A DNA stretch of 64,000 nt. Source: Xenorhabdus doucetiae. Lineage in GTDB: Bacteria; Pseudomonadota; Gammaproteobacteria; Enterobacterales; Enterobacteriaceae. Positions 48,213 to 60,700 of this stretch are shown here, one piece after another. Under the pieces are notes generated by a model. That model ran no database searches. It worked only from the letters and a program-made list of their open reading frames with translations, and was not told the origin of the DNA. The DNA is taken from contig NZ_FO704550.1 of NCBI RefSeq assembly GCF_000968195.1, forward strand, positions 2,852,001 to 2,916,000, in the 5' to 3' direction. A program made the position numbers and the translations under genes. Numbering within the stretch: position 1 is the stretch's first letter; the number at the start of each line of letters is the position of its first letter.

Positions 48213-51200
48213 GATCCCTTACCTTGTTCTGAATCTATAAAGTCATCAGCCGATAATCGTTGAATGAACTCAAAGTGATTACCGCTGCGGCGATGGATAG
48301 AAACCTGCCCTTGCCGTTGCTGCATCAGCGCATCCATAGCTTCGGTGTCCGCATCGTCAGAAAAGAACATCTCAATGGGAACAGACGTTAATGGCAGTGC
48401 CAATATCCGTTCATGGAATGTCTTGTTTTCGAGTAATTGGTGCTGCAATACATAATGACGCCACTCTTGATAGAGCGCAGGGGATATCTGGCGTAGTGTT
48501 TCGGCATCAGTATCAGCGTTAATCTCAATACCTTCGCCAACCGAGTGGTTAATTTCACGGAAGAAAGTCATAAATTCGGCATACAGTGCATGACCGCCAA
48601 ATAGGTTGGTTTTGAGATTCGGATCGAAAAAAATCAGTTTGTCTATATTTTGTAATATTTCCTGTTGCAGCAATGCGGCCAACATTTCAGCGCCGATGGA
48701 ATACCCTCCCAACCACAATGGCCGCGCTGGAGAGTCTGGCTCTGTTTCAACCTGCGCTTTCAAGGCATTAAGCAGCGCGGTTTTAAACGCTGGCTCTGAC
48801 AGATTTTCAACGATATTGGGCTGCATCATCAAAACAGAAACGGTCACCCGCCCGGCCAAATGATTTGCCAACGCCTGTAACTCTACCAGTCTGCCTAATG
48901 CCGGCGGTAACAGGAGCAATTTGGGCAGCGTGGGATCATCCACATTCAGGTACTTTTCACCCAATATCGCCCCTTCATTTTCATTGAGCTTCTGCCGTGC
49001 CTTAATCAACGACCACTGTTCACTCACCGTTGCATGGCGGAACACATCAACGGGGCTAAACATAACGCCAAACATATTTTCCAACTGGCTGGCCAAACGC
49101 ACGGCACTCAACGATGAGCCCGATATCAGAAAGAAATCGGAATTCGGTGTCAGTGTTCCTTTATAACCCAGACAGGCTCTCCAGCAATCCATCAGCTTTT
49201 GCAGTGTCTCTTCGGTTATTGGATCTTGCGCCTGCTGCGCCTGCTCAAACCACGCCTGAAACCATTGCACAATCCGTTGCCTGTCCATCTTGCCTATTTC
49301 TGTGCGTGGCAGGCGCTCTACCAGAAATATTGCCGAAGGCAGATGGGAACGCGGATAATGACGTGCCAGATACTGCTGCAATCCAGACTGAATAGACTCT
49401 TTTCCTTCAATCGCCAGTACCAGACAGGCTTCCGGTGTTCCAGAGAAAGCGACCGCCGCCCCCGCCGCGAGTACCCCCGGATACTGCCTTGCCCGGTTTT
49501 CCAGTTCACCCAGACCAATAAAATTGCCGCGAACCTTACAACTATCATCCATGCGCCCTTTGAGATAAAACAACCCCTCTTTATCCGCCATCGCTAAATC
49601 ATCGGTGCGGAAGAAAGTCCCCTGCTCATCCCGCCCAAATTTGTGATCAGTCTGGAGAGGATCGTTCAAATAGCAGTGATGTTCAAAATCGCCATAGATC
49701 ACCAATTCGCCCCATTGACCGGCTCTGAGGCCGGCCCCGTGTTGATCAACCACAGCAAAAGAGACGTGATCCAAAGGTTCACCGATAGAAAGTAGGGTGT
49801 CTGACGACAATCGGGCACAATTCACCATCGAAACAGCAACGCAGGTTTCTGTCGGGCCATAACTGTTCCAAACCTGCGTGCGCGCCATTAATTGATCAAT
49901 ATCTCCGGTTGCCAGAAAGTCCCCTCCGCTGATGCAGATTTGGGGTAAGGGAGATAAATCAGGCATCCGGTTCCAGGCGGAGAAAAGTGCCGGCGCAGCA
50001 GAAACGATATCTGGCCGGTGACGAGCCAAAAACGCTTTCGCTTTCCGCTCATCCAATAGGCTATAGCGATCAGCAATCACACTTGTCCCGTGCAGTGCCC
50101 AAGGCAACAAGATCTCTTCAATATGGCCGTCAAAACTGGGGGAAAATTGTTGAATCACCCGTATCCCCTGCTGTTCCACTGAGAATAATGACCTTAACCC
50201 CAACCTATTGATGAGTGAGTCAAGATATTGCGCTGCACTGTCCGCCGTGACACAAATACCTTTCGGACATCCCGTCGTACCTGAGCTATACAGTATCCAG
50301 GCAATGGGGTTATCAGCGCGGGATTTCACACTGTGAAAATCGTGCCAATCCACCGTCACAGCACCGGTTTCAACGTCTTCTATCGCCGAATTCACAATCA
50401 GATCGGGTGCTGCATGGCGAATCACTTCCTCGATATGCTCTTCCGGGGTTCCTGCTTCCAATGCCAGATAAGTAGTACGTGTGAGAAAACAGGCTGCCAG
50501 AAATGCCTGCATCTGGCTTCCCGCACGCCCAATAATCAATGCCCGCCGGATCGTGCTATTGTTTAACATTTGCGCATAGCTGGCTGTTAATGCAGCAAAC
50601 GCCGCCCAAGTCACAACGCTGTCACCTTCAATCACCGCAGGGCGATCACCCAATGTCTGGAATGCCGTCAACAACATGCTGTCAATGGGAAGATACGATG
50701 CACGCCGTTGTCTCGGCCGAAACGCTTTCTGTGCCTCTTTATCGGACACGATCAATTCATTAACCAGCAAAACAGCAGGATTATGATGCAGAACCTGTTG
50801 AAAAATCGTCTGATAACTGGCGACAAGAGCCGCTATTTGTGCATCAGTGAAGACATTCGCGTGAGATTCCAGCACCCATCGATAACCTTGCGCAGTAGAG
50901 ACAACGGAAAGATTAATCGCCTCGTCTGCCTGCTCCAATACCTGATCCTCATCCGGCGTTTTATGGCTCCCTTCTGCCACATCATCTGTGATATCAATGA
51001 AAGCATAGGAGACATTCTGTAATGGATTGCTGCCGAACATTTTCGGATCACAACTCAGCAACGCGAAGGCTTCTTCAACCGGGAAAAACAGGTGATCTGC
51101 GGCCTGCCACTGCTCATTTGCCAGCGTCTTGATAAATTGCTCAAAACAACCAACGGATTGATCCAAACGAAATGCACAGGGAGACAAAGAGACAAACATG

Positions 51201-54200
51201 CCGACCGTATTCAGCACATATTTCGGGCGCAACGCATTAGCGACGGAAATAGAAAACAGATTGCTGCGCCCTTCACGTGCCACGGTCAGTCCCCATATCG
51301 CCAGAAAGAGCATGGCGGGTGTCACGTTCAATGACTGACACAGCCGTTTCATGTCCTGCTCATGCTCAACCGACAGCGCCCAAGTGGTGTGCCTGATCTT
51401 GCCGCCCACCTCAATGGCACCATGTCCGAACGGATCAAACTCCAACCCCTCTATGTAGTTTTTCCAGAACGTTTCGGCCTGCGCCCAAATAGGATGCTGG
51501 CGGGCATTCATCTGCGCCGTGGCATAGCATCGGTAACTCAGCGCAACCGGAGCCAGCGGGGCATGAACCAATAGCTGCTCAAATTCATACTGGAGAATTT
51601 CCAGCGAAGGTTTGTCCATCAGGATATGGTGGATCTGTAGCTGCAAACAGGCGGGTTCTGTCCCCATCTGCTGCATATACCCCCGCAACAGTGGTCCCTC
51701 CTCCAAATCGAAAGCCTGCGCCTGCATTTGCAACCAGTGGCTTTGATCCTCGGCCAGGATCTGGTCAACGGACAGCGACGGCAATATCTCTGCATAGGGG
51801 ATACCTTCGCTGTTGATGCGGTATCGGGTACGTAAAATATCGTGACGATCCAGCAACGTCTGTAATGCGCTTTTAACTATACGAGTTTTAACTACACCCG
51901 TTTCAGCGGCATCAACCAAGATTTTATCGGGTAAAGGGATTTTCAGCGGAACAAGATAAACCCGTGAATCAGGATACAGACGATATTGAGCATAAAGCCG
52001 TTCTTCCTGCGCCGATAACGGCCCACACCCATCAGGCGGAAGCGGGGGAGCGGCTTTCAACAGATTCAGGAAACCTTCTGTTGTCACGCTCTTGTCAGGG
52101 GTATCCCGCGAGTCAATCAGGTTTGCCAGCATTGCAATGGTGTCGTTTTGGAAAAACTCCTGCAAAGAGATAACCTGACCAAACTTTTGCTGAATTTCTG
52201 CCAGCGCTCTCACCGCCCGCAACGAATGCCCACCTAATGCAAAAAAACTTTTATCCACTGACACCGCATCCGCTTCCAATTCTAAATGCCGTCCCCAACA
52301 GGCTACCAGCCATTCTTGCGTCTCTCCACGGGGTCGGGCAAGCTGCCCGGAAGCCGTTTGACCCATTCGCTGTTTCAATGCCTGCCGATCCAGTTTACCT
52401 GTGCGTGTCAGTGGTAATTCAGAGACGAGAATAATCTGGCTTGGCACCATATAAGCCGGCATCCTGCTTAATAAGGCTTGCCTGATATTTTGTTCTGTGA
52501 TCCGGCTTTCCCCGGTCACAACAATAAACACGCCTAAGTGAGCATGTCCCCGTTTGTCTTCTATGCCAATGACCGCGGCCTCAGATACCATCGGTAAATT
52601 CAGTACATGCTTTTCAACCGCATCCAATTCGATGCGGAAGCCATTCACTTTTAACTGACGATCACGCCTGCCCAGAATTTCAAGCTCTCCCTGAGTATCC
52701 CAACAGCACAGATCGCCACTGCGATAATATCTTCCTGACAGCCAGACGGTATTCAGGTTGATAAAGGCCTGTTCAGTGAGATCGGGGCGGTTAAAGTACC
52801 CCTTACCGACCCCCATCCCCCCTATCAACAGCTCCCCGGCAACACCGATGGGGCAAGGCTCCAGCGTATCAGGAAATACCACGGCACATTGATATCCGCC
52901 AAATGGCTTACCGATCGTTATTTTTTGGTCATTGTGCTCAATAGGTAAATACGTGGTCAGCACGCCGGTTTCACTGGGACCATAGAGATTAAATAGCTGG
53001 TAATTATTCTTTTGGAACGTCCTCAGACTTTCTCCACCAAAATAAAGTTGTCGCAGTGAGGGAATATCCCCTTGTTCCATGATGTCTTCAGCAAATACGG
53101 TGGTGGTGAACAGCAGGTTAATCCGGTTTTCCTGCAAAAATTCGACGCATTTTTTCGCATCCATGCGCGCCTCCTCCGGTGCCATGACTAAGACCATCTC
53201 CTGCGTCAACGCCTGTACGCATTCCAGCACAAAATAATCGAATATAGGGTTGGACAGGGAGGCAAATCGAGAGCCAGCCGAACAATTCAGAATCTGCGTT
53301 TCTGCACTGATATTAAGCAATGCCTGATGGGTATTTATGCAGCCTTTTGGCTTTCCTTCACTCCCTGAGGTCATGACCACAAATAAACTCGCATCAGGGC
53401 TGACGGCTTCTCCTTGCGATAACCATTCGGCCAGCAACGACGCTGATGACGCGGAATTTAATTCACCTGCGCCCGATTTGAGGGCTGCGGGATGATAATC
53501 CGGTAACATTACCACCTGACAGCCATGACGACGGAAAAAGCCTTCCATCTGGTCATTGTCTTGCGGCATCTTCTGCAATAATACGGTCTTCGTTTGATGC
53601 AGTTCGATCACATCCAATAGCTGCTTTTTCGGTGCGCGACTCGATTGCAGGCAAAATGGCTTGCCAATCCGTATACACGCCATTGCCGCGAGCGTGGTTT
53701 CTGCGCCTTTCTCTCCCACAATCAACACACAATCCCCCAGCGATCCCCATTGGGGAAATTGGGCTAACCTCAGTAAGTTCTCGGTGTACTGCGCCAACTG
53801 GGTAAAGTTAACCGTCTTATCCCCCACCTCCAGAAATGGGGTGTCCGCCCTTTCGCGGATCGACGCCGTAATCGCCTGGGCTACATTTTGATATTGCAAA
53901 GTTTGTGACTGTGCGGCCACCGGTGCGGACAACGCGCGGATTCTCTCTTGCTCTTGCTCCGGTATCCAAGACATTGATGTCAGCGGTTCAATCGGCTCAA
54001 ATACCATATTGTTCAATAAACAAACCACCCGCGCCATCAATAACTCAATCAGTTCTGGTGCTACCCTGTGTGGATCAAATCGCATATACAGCGAGGTTTT
54101 TTCTGGGTGCGCTTGCAGCCAGAGAGTTAATGAATAGCGGGTTGTCTGCGCCCCTTCAAAAGCGGAATCCCCCAAAGGCGGCAAGCTCTCCGAATAGCCC

Positions 54201-54751
54201 AGCAAAATTTCCGGCACGGGTGACATAACAGATGACACTGTTTGTGGCGGCATATCTGACACCAGCGTAGCAACCTGCCTCCATCGAATCAGCTCTTCAC
54301 CAAACAGGCGTTTTACCGGTTGCCCCAACGCCTTTTCTGTCAGATGCCATTTAGCCGGAATAAGATAGCCTCCCTCCCCTGATGCGGCATTACCCGCTAA
54401 GTCACTTCCCCCAAGCGCCCACGTCAGGCTGCCTTCGGGTTCGTGACAATGCAGAAAGGCAAGATAGTGAATACTGGCGGAAAACAGCGATAAGCGATGC
54501 AATGGGGAAGCCGCGGCCATAGTGAAAATTCTGTCATTCAGTTTTTCCGGCAAGGCCAAAGACGTGGTGACAAACTCCGTCCCCGTCTCCGGTACAGGTT
54601 GTGTCATCACAAAAAAAGGACAGCCCTGATATTCTGCATCCAACTGTTGGCTAACATACTCTTTTATTGCTTGTTTTCTTGCATTTAGGGCAATAGGATC
54701 ATTAATAAACATTTCGCGATTTCCCACTTTATTTTTCGTTTCACCCAACAT
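48209..54751 (-). CDS. NRPS 2: half C-A-PCP-C-A-PCP-TE (terminating synthetase)
   Basis: A 2180-residue protein. Residues 1-280 resemble only the second lobe of a C domain and have no HHxxxDG. A (~300-800) has MTSGSEGKPKG, NLYGPSETG and YRSGDL. PCP 1 is at LGGHSLRAV (~840). C (~920-1340) has HHILMDK. A (~1370-1840) has YSSGTTGCPKG, NSYGPTETC and FRTDDL. PCP 2 is at ISGSSLSAV (~1877). The TE (~1950-2175) has GGYSIGAEM as GxSxG nucleophile motif and a late His in SGNHFEF. It adds two residues and releases the chain by hydrolysis or cyclisation. The A-domain pockets (FDYFVLE and FDGHIEE at the start) do not fit a code I can name. Confidence 0.92.
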   Translation of the reverse strand: MLGETKNKVGNREMFINDPIALNARKQAIKEYVSQQLDAEYQGCPFFVMTQPVPETGTEFVTTSLALPEKLNDRIFTMAAASPLHRLSLFSASIHYLAFLHCHEPEGSLTWALGGSDLAGNAASGEGGYLIPAKWHLTEKALGQPVKRLFGEELIRWRQVATLVSDMPPQTVSSVMSPVPEILLGYSESLPPLGDSAFEGAQTTRYSLTLWLQAHPEKTSLYMRFDPHRVAPELIELLMARVVCLLNNMVFEPIEPLTSMSWIPEQEQERIRALSAPVAAQSQTLQYQNVAQAITASIRERADTPFLEVGDKTVNFTQLAQYTENLLRLAQFPQWGSLGDCVLIVGEKGAETTLAAMACIRIGKPFCLQSSRAPKKQLLDVIELHQTKTVLLQKMPQDNDQMEGFFRRHGCQVVMLPDYHPAALKSGAGELNSASSASLLAEWLSQGEAVSPDASLFVVMTSGSEGKPKGCINTHQALLNISAETQILNCSAGSRFASLSNPIFDYFVLECVQALTQEMVLVMAPEEARMDAKKCVEFLQENRINLLFTTTVFAEDIMEQGDIPSLRQLYFGGESLRTFQKNNYQLFNLYGPSETGVLTTYLPIEHNDQKITIGKPFGGYQCAVVFPDTLEPCPIGVAGELLIGGMGVGKGYFNRPDLTEQAFINLNTVWLSGRYYRSGDLCCWDTQGELEILGRRDRQLKVNGFRIELDAVEKHVLNLPMVSEAAVIGIEDKRGHAHLGVFIVVTGESRITEQNIRQALLSRMPAYMVPSQIILVSELPLTRTGKLDRQALKQRMGQTASGQLARPRGETQEWLVACWGRHLELEADAVSVDKSFFALGGHSLRAVRALAEIQQKFGQVISLQEFFQNDTIAMLANLIDSRDTPDKSVTTEGFLNLLKAAPPLPPDGCGPLSAQEERLYAQYRLYPDSRVYLVPLKIPLPDKILVDAAETGVVKTRIVKSALQTLLDRHDILRTRYRINSEGIPYAEILPSLSVDQILAEDQSHWLQMQAQAFDLEEGPLLRGYMQQMGTEPACLQLQIHHILMDKPSLEILQYEFEQLLVHAPLAPVALSYRCYATAQMNARQHPIWAQAETFWKNYIEGLEFDPFGHGAIEVGGKIRHTTWALSVEHEQDMKRLCQSLNVTPAMLFLAIWGLTVAREGRSNLFSISVANALRPKYVLNTVGMFVSLSPCAFRLDQSVGCFEQFIKTLANEQWQAADHLFFPVEEAFALLSCDPKMFGSNPLQNVSYAFIDITDDVAEGSHKTPDEDQVLEQADEAINLSVVSTAQGYRWVLESHANVFTDAQIAALVASYQTIFQQVLHHNPAVLLVNELIVSDKEAQKAFRPRQRRASYLPIDSMLLTAFQTLGDRPAVIEGDSVVTWAAFAALTASYAQMLNNSTIRRALIIGRAGSQMQAFLAACFLTRTTYLALEAGTPEEHIEEVIRHAAPDLIVNSAIEDVETGAVTVDWHDFHSVKSRADNPIAWILYSSGTTGCPKGICVTADSAAQYLDSLINRLGLRSLFSVEQQGIRVIQQFSPSFDGHIEEILLPWALHGTSVIADRYSLLDERKAKAFLARHRPDIVSAAPALFSAWNRMPDLSPLPQICISGGDFLATGDIDQLMARTQVWNSYGPTETCVAVSMVNCARLSSDTLLSIGEPLDHVSFAVVDQHGAGLRAGQWGELVIYGDFEHHCYLNDPLQTDHKFGRDEQGTFFRTDDLAMADKEGLFYLKGRMDDSCKVRGNFIGLGELENRARQYPGVLAAGAAVAFSGTPEACLVLAIEGKESIQSGLQQYLARHYPRSHLPSAIFLVERLPRTEIGKMDRQRIVQWFQAWFEQAQQAQDPITEETLQKLMDCWRACLGYKGTLTPNSDFFLISGSSLSAVRLASQLENMFGVMFSPVDVFRHATVSEQWSLIKARQKLNENEGAILGEKYLNVDDPTLPKLLLLPPALGRLVELQALANHLAGRVTVSVLMMQPNIVENLSEPAFKTALLNALKAQVETEPDSPARPLWLGGYSIGAEMLAALLQQEILQNIDKLIFFDPNLKTNLFGGHALYAEFMTFFREINHSVGEGIEINADTDAETLRQISPALYQEWRHYVLQHQLLENKTFHERILALPLTSVPIEMFFSDDADTEAMDALMQQRQGQVSIHRRSGNHFEFIQRLSADDFIDSEQGKGS

Positions 54752-57700
54752 TCAGCGCGTTTTGCAAAATCGAGTTAAACAACGCTTCCCAACTCTCCAT
54801 CCCTTCCACCCCTTTTGCCGTCCTGAATGAGCGTGCTTCCAGATGGATATCGAAACCCGCCGTATGTTCGGCAATCTCACAAACCAGATTCCAATGCCAT
54901 TGCCCGCCTGAAACATGAGGGGTTTCTAACTGACAGCAAGGAATGCCGCAGATACGGCCGTCAAAGCCCTCTTTTTGGAAATAACCGAAAAAGGTCGTGG
55001 GTAACAACGCTTGTCTGGGCAGACTCGGATACCGCATCGACAATGCTTGTGCATCAAACAGATAGTGTCGGTAAGCCTCACGTACCACCGTGCTGACAAC
55101 GGCAAAATCCTCCAGGTTATTGTTGCCAAGGCCGGCCGTGACAAGATCATTGGCTTCACTCAGCAATTGCACGCGCACAGGCAGCAGCACCATCAAAGGC
55201 GCAATAACCGTCTGTTGCTCCAGTCGGTCACGGCCATGAAATATCGTAGAGATAAGTTGTTCTGTCTGCGGTTCAGGGGCATCCCGTAAACTGGCGGAAT
55301 ATTCCAGACAGGCTTTAAACCGTAAAAACACGGTCATAAAGAATTCAGGCATGCTGATTTTCAAGCGGGAGGTCAGTGCTTCAATTTGCTCTTTTTGTTT
55401 GGCATCCACCGCCACCAGGCAACTGCCGGTCACGGTTGGCTTACTGTCGATATCGATATCAGTCTCAATATCAGCAGGAGGCAGCCAATCCTGTAATTTC
55501 GTGTGCCAGAAATTGGCATTTTGTTGACTATGAGTCACAAATTCTTCGCCGTAGAACAGTGCCGAATAGTCCGCCAAACTGATACCGGAACAGGCCGCAC
55601 GGCTTTCTGACGCTAATTTGCCCGAATCCGGCTCACTGGCAGCCGCTAATTCATTGAGTATTTGCCTCAAACCCGACCCATCAATACAGGCATGGGAAAA
55701 ATCCAGCAGTAACATGGGATTTGGTTCAGCAACCAGCCAGCGGCCACGGACATTGATTCCATCCTCCAGCGAAAAAGGGCGGATAAAGTCACGCAAATCT
55801 TCGTCCAGAGAGCCGAGGCTTTGGCGCTTTTCCAGCCGGAAGACAAAACGTCTGGCAGGCTGCAAATAAAGCTCGCCATCAAGCAACATAAATTGCGCAC
55901 TCAACCCGACATGGCGGGAAAACACTGATTGCAACAGGTGACGCAGCCGTTTAAGGTCTGGCTGCGTTTCGAACGAAAGCGCAATAAAACTATTGTTACT
56001 CAAATCCTGGGGGTTCAGTTTTAGCGCCTTATAGATCGCTTTTTGGGTTGGCAAGGCCCGAATCAGCCCCATAGGTGCCGATTCAGCAGATGGCACTGAC
56101 GATGGCGATGCAGGCGATAACAACACATGAGCACGACTCAACTCAGCCTCAATCAGTACAGCTTGCGCAGCCAAATCCAAGTGGCTGACTATCGAACTCA
56201 AAAGCAACGACACCCCAAATTCTTGCTGTATCCGCATCATGAGTGTGACAGCCAGCAAGGAGTGTCCCCCCGCTTCGAAAAAGTGCGATTGACGTCCCAA
56301 AGAATCTATTTTTAGTAACTCAGACCATAGTTGAGCCAATTTCGTTTCGGTTCCGGCACGGGGTGGCTCTAGGGTTTCCGTCTGTATGACGGAGATATCA
56401 GAAGGCGCGGGTAATGCCTTGCGGTCTAATTTACCGTTGGCGGTTAGCGGAAGTGCCTCTATCCAAAGAATAGAGGATGGGATCATAAACGCCGGCAAAC
56501 ACGCCTGTAGGTGTACTTTCAAAGCCTGATTCAACATGGTTGGCCGCGTGTCTGTTGATGCGGGATCGTCGGCAGGTGAAGAATAGGCAGATGAAGAGCC
56601 GGCAGCGATGACATAAGCAACCAAACGCGCATCGCCGGGGGTATCTTCCCGTACCAGTACCACACACTCTTTAACACTGTCATGCGAAAGCAATGCCGCT
56701 TCGATTTCCCCTAATTCAATGCGCAGGCCACGCAATTTGACCTGAAAGTCATTACGACCCAAATATTCAATATCGCCATTGGGTAAATAGCGCGCCAAAT
56801 CACCGGTACGATACATCCTCTGACCTGAATCTGGCCTGAAAGGATTTTTGATAAACTTTTCCGCAGTCAATTCAGGTTGGTTCAGATATCCACGTGCGAC
56901 ACCGATGCCTGAAATATACAGTTCTCCCACAACCCCAATCGGGGTTGGCTGACCATAAGCATCCAGAATATAGAGCTGAATATTGTCAATCGGCTTACCG
57001 ATAGGAATGACGCTTTTTTCAGTTAACGCCCCCACTTTCCCCACACTGCAATCCCATGCGGTCACGTCAATGGCGGCTTCAGTCGGCCCATACAGATTAT
57101 GTAATTCAACATCAGCAAACCGTTCATGAAACCGTAATACACTGCGAGCCGGCAACGCTTCACCGCTGCAAAACACTTGCCGAATACAAGATTTGACTTC
57201 GGAAGACGCATGTTGCAGAAAAATCGACAACATTGACGGCACAAAGTGCAGGGTGGTTATTTTGCGCTGACAAATCAAGGCACTTAAATAGCGGGGATCT
57301 TTATGCCCTTCGGGGATCGCCACCACCAGACGGGCGCCATACATTAACGGCCAGAAAAACTCCCAAACGGAAACATCAAAACTGAAAGGGGTTTTTTGCA
57401 AAACGGCATCACCGGCATTCAATGGATAAGCCTTCTGCATCCACACCAAGCGATTGACAACGCCGCGGTGTTCATTCATCACCCCTTTTGGCCGCCCTGT
57501 CGAGCCAGAGGTGTAGATCACATAGGCCAAATGAGATGACGTCAGGCCAATATCCGCCGTGGACAAATTATCGCTGTTTTGGGCAGACCACTTAACCGCA
57601 TCTGCATGCAAATCGATGACACTGGCACCCGTATTTGCCGCATAGTCAACCAACAGTGCACTGATTTCTGCCGAAATTTCACCGTGTGACAACAGGACGC

Positions 57701-60700
57701 GGGGTGCGGCATCATGCAGCATGTAATCGAGCCGATCTCTGGGATAGCGGGGATCGAGCGGAACATACGCCCCCCCAGCTTTCAATATCGCCAGCAATGC
57801 CACGACCATTTCCATACTGCGTTCCAGGCAGACACCGACCAACGTATCCGGCGCTACGTTAAGTTCAGTGCGCAGATAACGTGCCAGTTGGTTGGCTTTT
57901 TGGTTCAGTTGTTCATAACTCAATTCTTGATAACACAATGCTTGATAACACAATGCTTGATCGGCAAACTCTACCGCAATCGCATCCGGCGTTCGCTGCA
58001 CTTGTGCTTCAATCAGGGTATGAAGGCAAAGCGTAGGGAGACAAGAATGACGCAGAAAATCTGATTCTGTCTGATTCCATGCCATCAACCGCGCTTTTTC
58101 CTGGGCAGGTAAGATATTAATGCGACCGATTTTTCGGTGCGGCGTATTTGCCAACGTTAAGACGATCGCCTGTAACGCAGTTTGCAGGTAGTCACAGATC
58201 AATTCCGGATCAAGTGCCTGTTCAACCTGGGCATTAATCACAAATCCTTGTGCCAAATCGCTTTGGCCAAAATCATCAACGTTGATAGAAATAGGGTAAT
58301 TCGTCCGTTCCATAATGCCGGAATAGCGAATACCTGCTACGGGGGATGGATTCAGTGCCTGAAATGGCTCAGCCGAAGGCAGATTATGCACTTCACTATG
58401 GCGATAATTCAGTAATGAAATAAACAGCGGACTCATTGCCGCGGCTTGTGCCGATTTTTGTGCCTGAGCCAACGATGCCTGTTCATATTTGACCAACTGC
58501 ATCAAGATATCCTGCGTTTGCCAAAGGCATTCAAGCACAGGCTGGTTATTTAGACGGATGCGCAGCGGCAGTGTATTGATAAACTGCCCCATCGCATTGG
58601 CGGAAGCCTCGCCGGCAAACCCTCGTCCCAGCAGAACGGTCCCAAAAACAACATCATCTTGTCCGGTTAGACAGGCAATCACTTTGGCCCATGCCAGATG
58701 GAAAACCGCAGCAACACTGACACCATGCGTTTTAGCTTGTTGACGTATTTGATCGCCCAACTGCGCCGGTAATGGTCGCCACGCCTCCTGAATCACCGCC
58801 ACTGCCGCCATATCGCTGCTTAAATATTTATCAATGCCCAGCGGGGCGGGGGCAGGCACATAATCCCGCAATAAATCGTCGAAGAACGTTTTTTGTCCTG
58901 CGATTCGGCTTGCATTGAAGAGATCCACCATCGTTTGCCTGAATGATAATGGCACCTCCTCAGCAAGCGGCGATGAAAAAGGTTGGGGTGAAAAAGATTG
59001 GGCTGAAAGTGACCGGCATGAAAGCAACTGGGCTTCTATCTCCTGCTGCATCTTTTCGATGGTCGTATGATCCACCGTCATATGGTGCAGCAAGTGTAAC
59101 AATACCCATTCATTCTGTTTGGCATCATAGAAATAAAGACAGCGCTGTAAGGGCGCTTTGGTCATATCGAAGCGTTGTATGGCCGGATTACAATACTGCG
59201 TTAACACCGCCTGTAAATCTTCATGTCGTTCTTCACCTGTCTGTTGCCATTTTTCCCCCACATCTTCCACCCCCAGTTCCGCTTCCCGCCAGACGACCTG
59301 CACAGGACGGGAAAGCCCTTCGTAATGGATACTGACGCGAAATGTGTCGTGACGGGCGATAATACAACGCAGGGCGTTAAGATAGGCTTGCAGTAAATCC
59401 GCATGACTGAAACGAATAATTTGCCAAAGCACATAGGGATCACCGGTCTTATGGGCAAGAGAGTGATAAAACATGCCTTGCTGCAATGGCCCCAGCGGAT
59501 AAATGTCTTTGATATTGGTCATACCACCCGGGATCGCGGCCGCTAATACCGCAATTTCACCCTGACTCAACGGCGGCCACGGAACCGCGTTTTCGGTGCC
59601 GGACACCTCCCTATCAGGCGTATCCCCTTGCCGGACACACGCCTGCAATTGCGCCGCCAGCGTCATCAAAACCGGATACTGGTACAAAGTATGGGCATCC
59701 ACCATAAAGCCACGGCGACGCAATTCCAGCATCATTTTCATGGTCAGCAACGAGTGACCACCCAATTGCAAAAAATGTGAATTTCGCCCGATCTGTTTCA
59801 CATTCAGCAACCCGCTCCACACCTCGGCCAACATTTGTTCCACGGCATTTTGGGGTGGCTCCACGGCCTGACAGGTCAATTCATCGGCAGTGATAAGAGG
59901 AAATGCCTTACGGTCAATTTTACCGCTGGCAGATAACGGAAAACGTTCGACGATAACCATAGCGGCAGGACACATGTAATCGGGCAGTGCATCCCGGATA
60001 AATTGCTGAATACCCTCTTTCATCCCAGTTTGCGTCTGGCGCTGCAACGCGCGCCCTGAAACAATCACAAAAGCAACCAAACGTTTCTCTTCCGCATTTT
60101 CTCCCTGAGCCACGACAACCGCATCCCGCACAGCAGGATGTGTCATCAATAACGCTTCAATCTCACCTAATTCAACCCGATGCCCGCGTATTTTGATTTG
60201 AAAATCGATCCGCCCAAGCACTTCCAGCAAACCATCCGGCCGCCATCGCGCTAAGTCACCTGTCCGGTACACACGCTGGGCGGTTTTATCCAAAACAATA
60301 TCAACAAACACAATATCAACAAACTTTGCCGCCGTTTCTTCCGGCCGCCGGTGATAACCGCACGCTAATTGGATACCTGCAACACACAATTCTCCCGGCG
60401 AGCCATCAACAACCGGGCGATTTTCATCATCCAGTAAATAAATTCTGACATTGTCGATGGGTTGCCCAATGGCAGGCAATGCCGGCCAATCGTCCGCATT
60501 GCCCTTTAGGGTATGGGCGGTGACGACATGGGTTTCCGACGGGCCATAATGGTTATGCAGGTGGCAATGAGACAAGCTCTTAAAAAATTGTCTGATCGCT
60601 GAGGTGATAACAAGCTGTTCACCGGCTGTCACGACATCAATAAGCGTTTCAGGATAATGATCTTCCGCCACCGCCGCCGATGCCAGACTGTTTAACGCGA

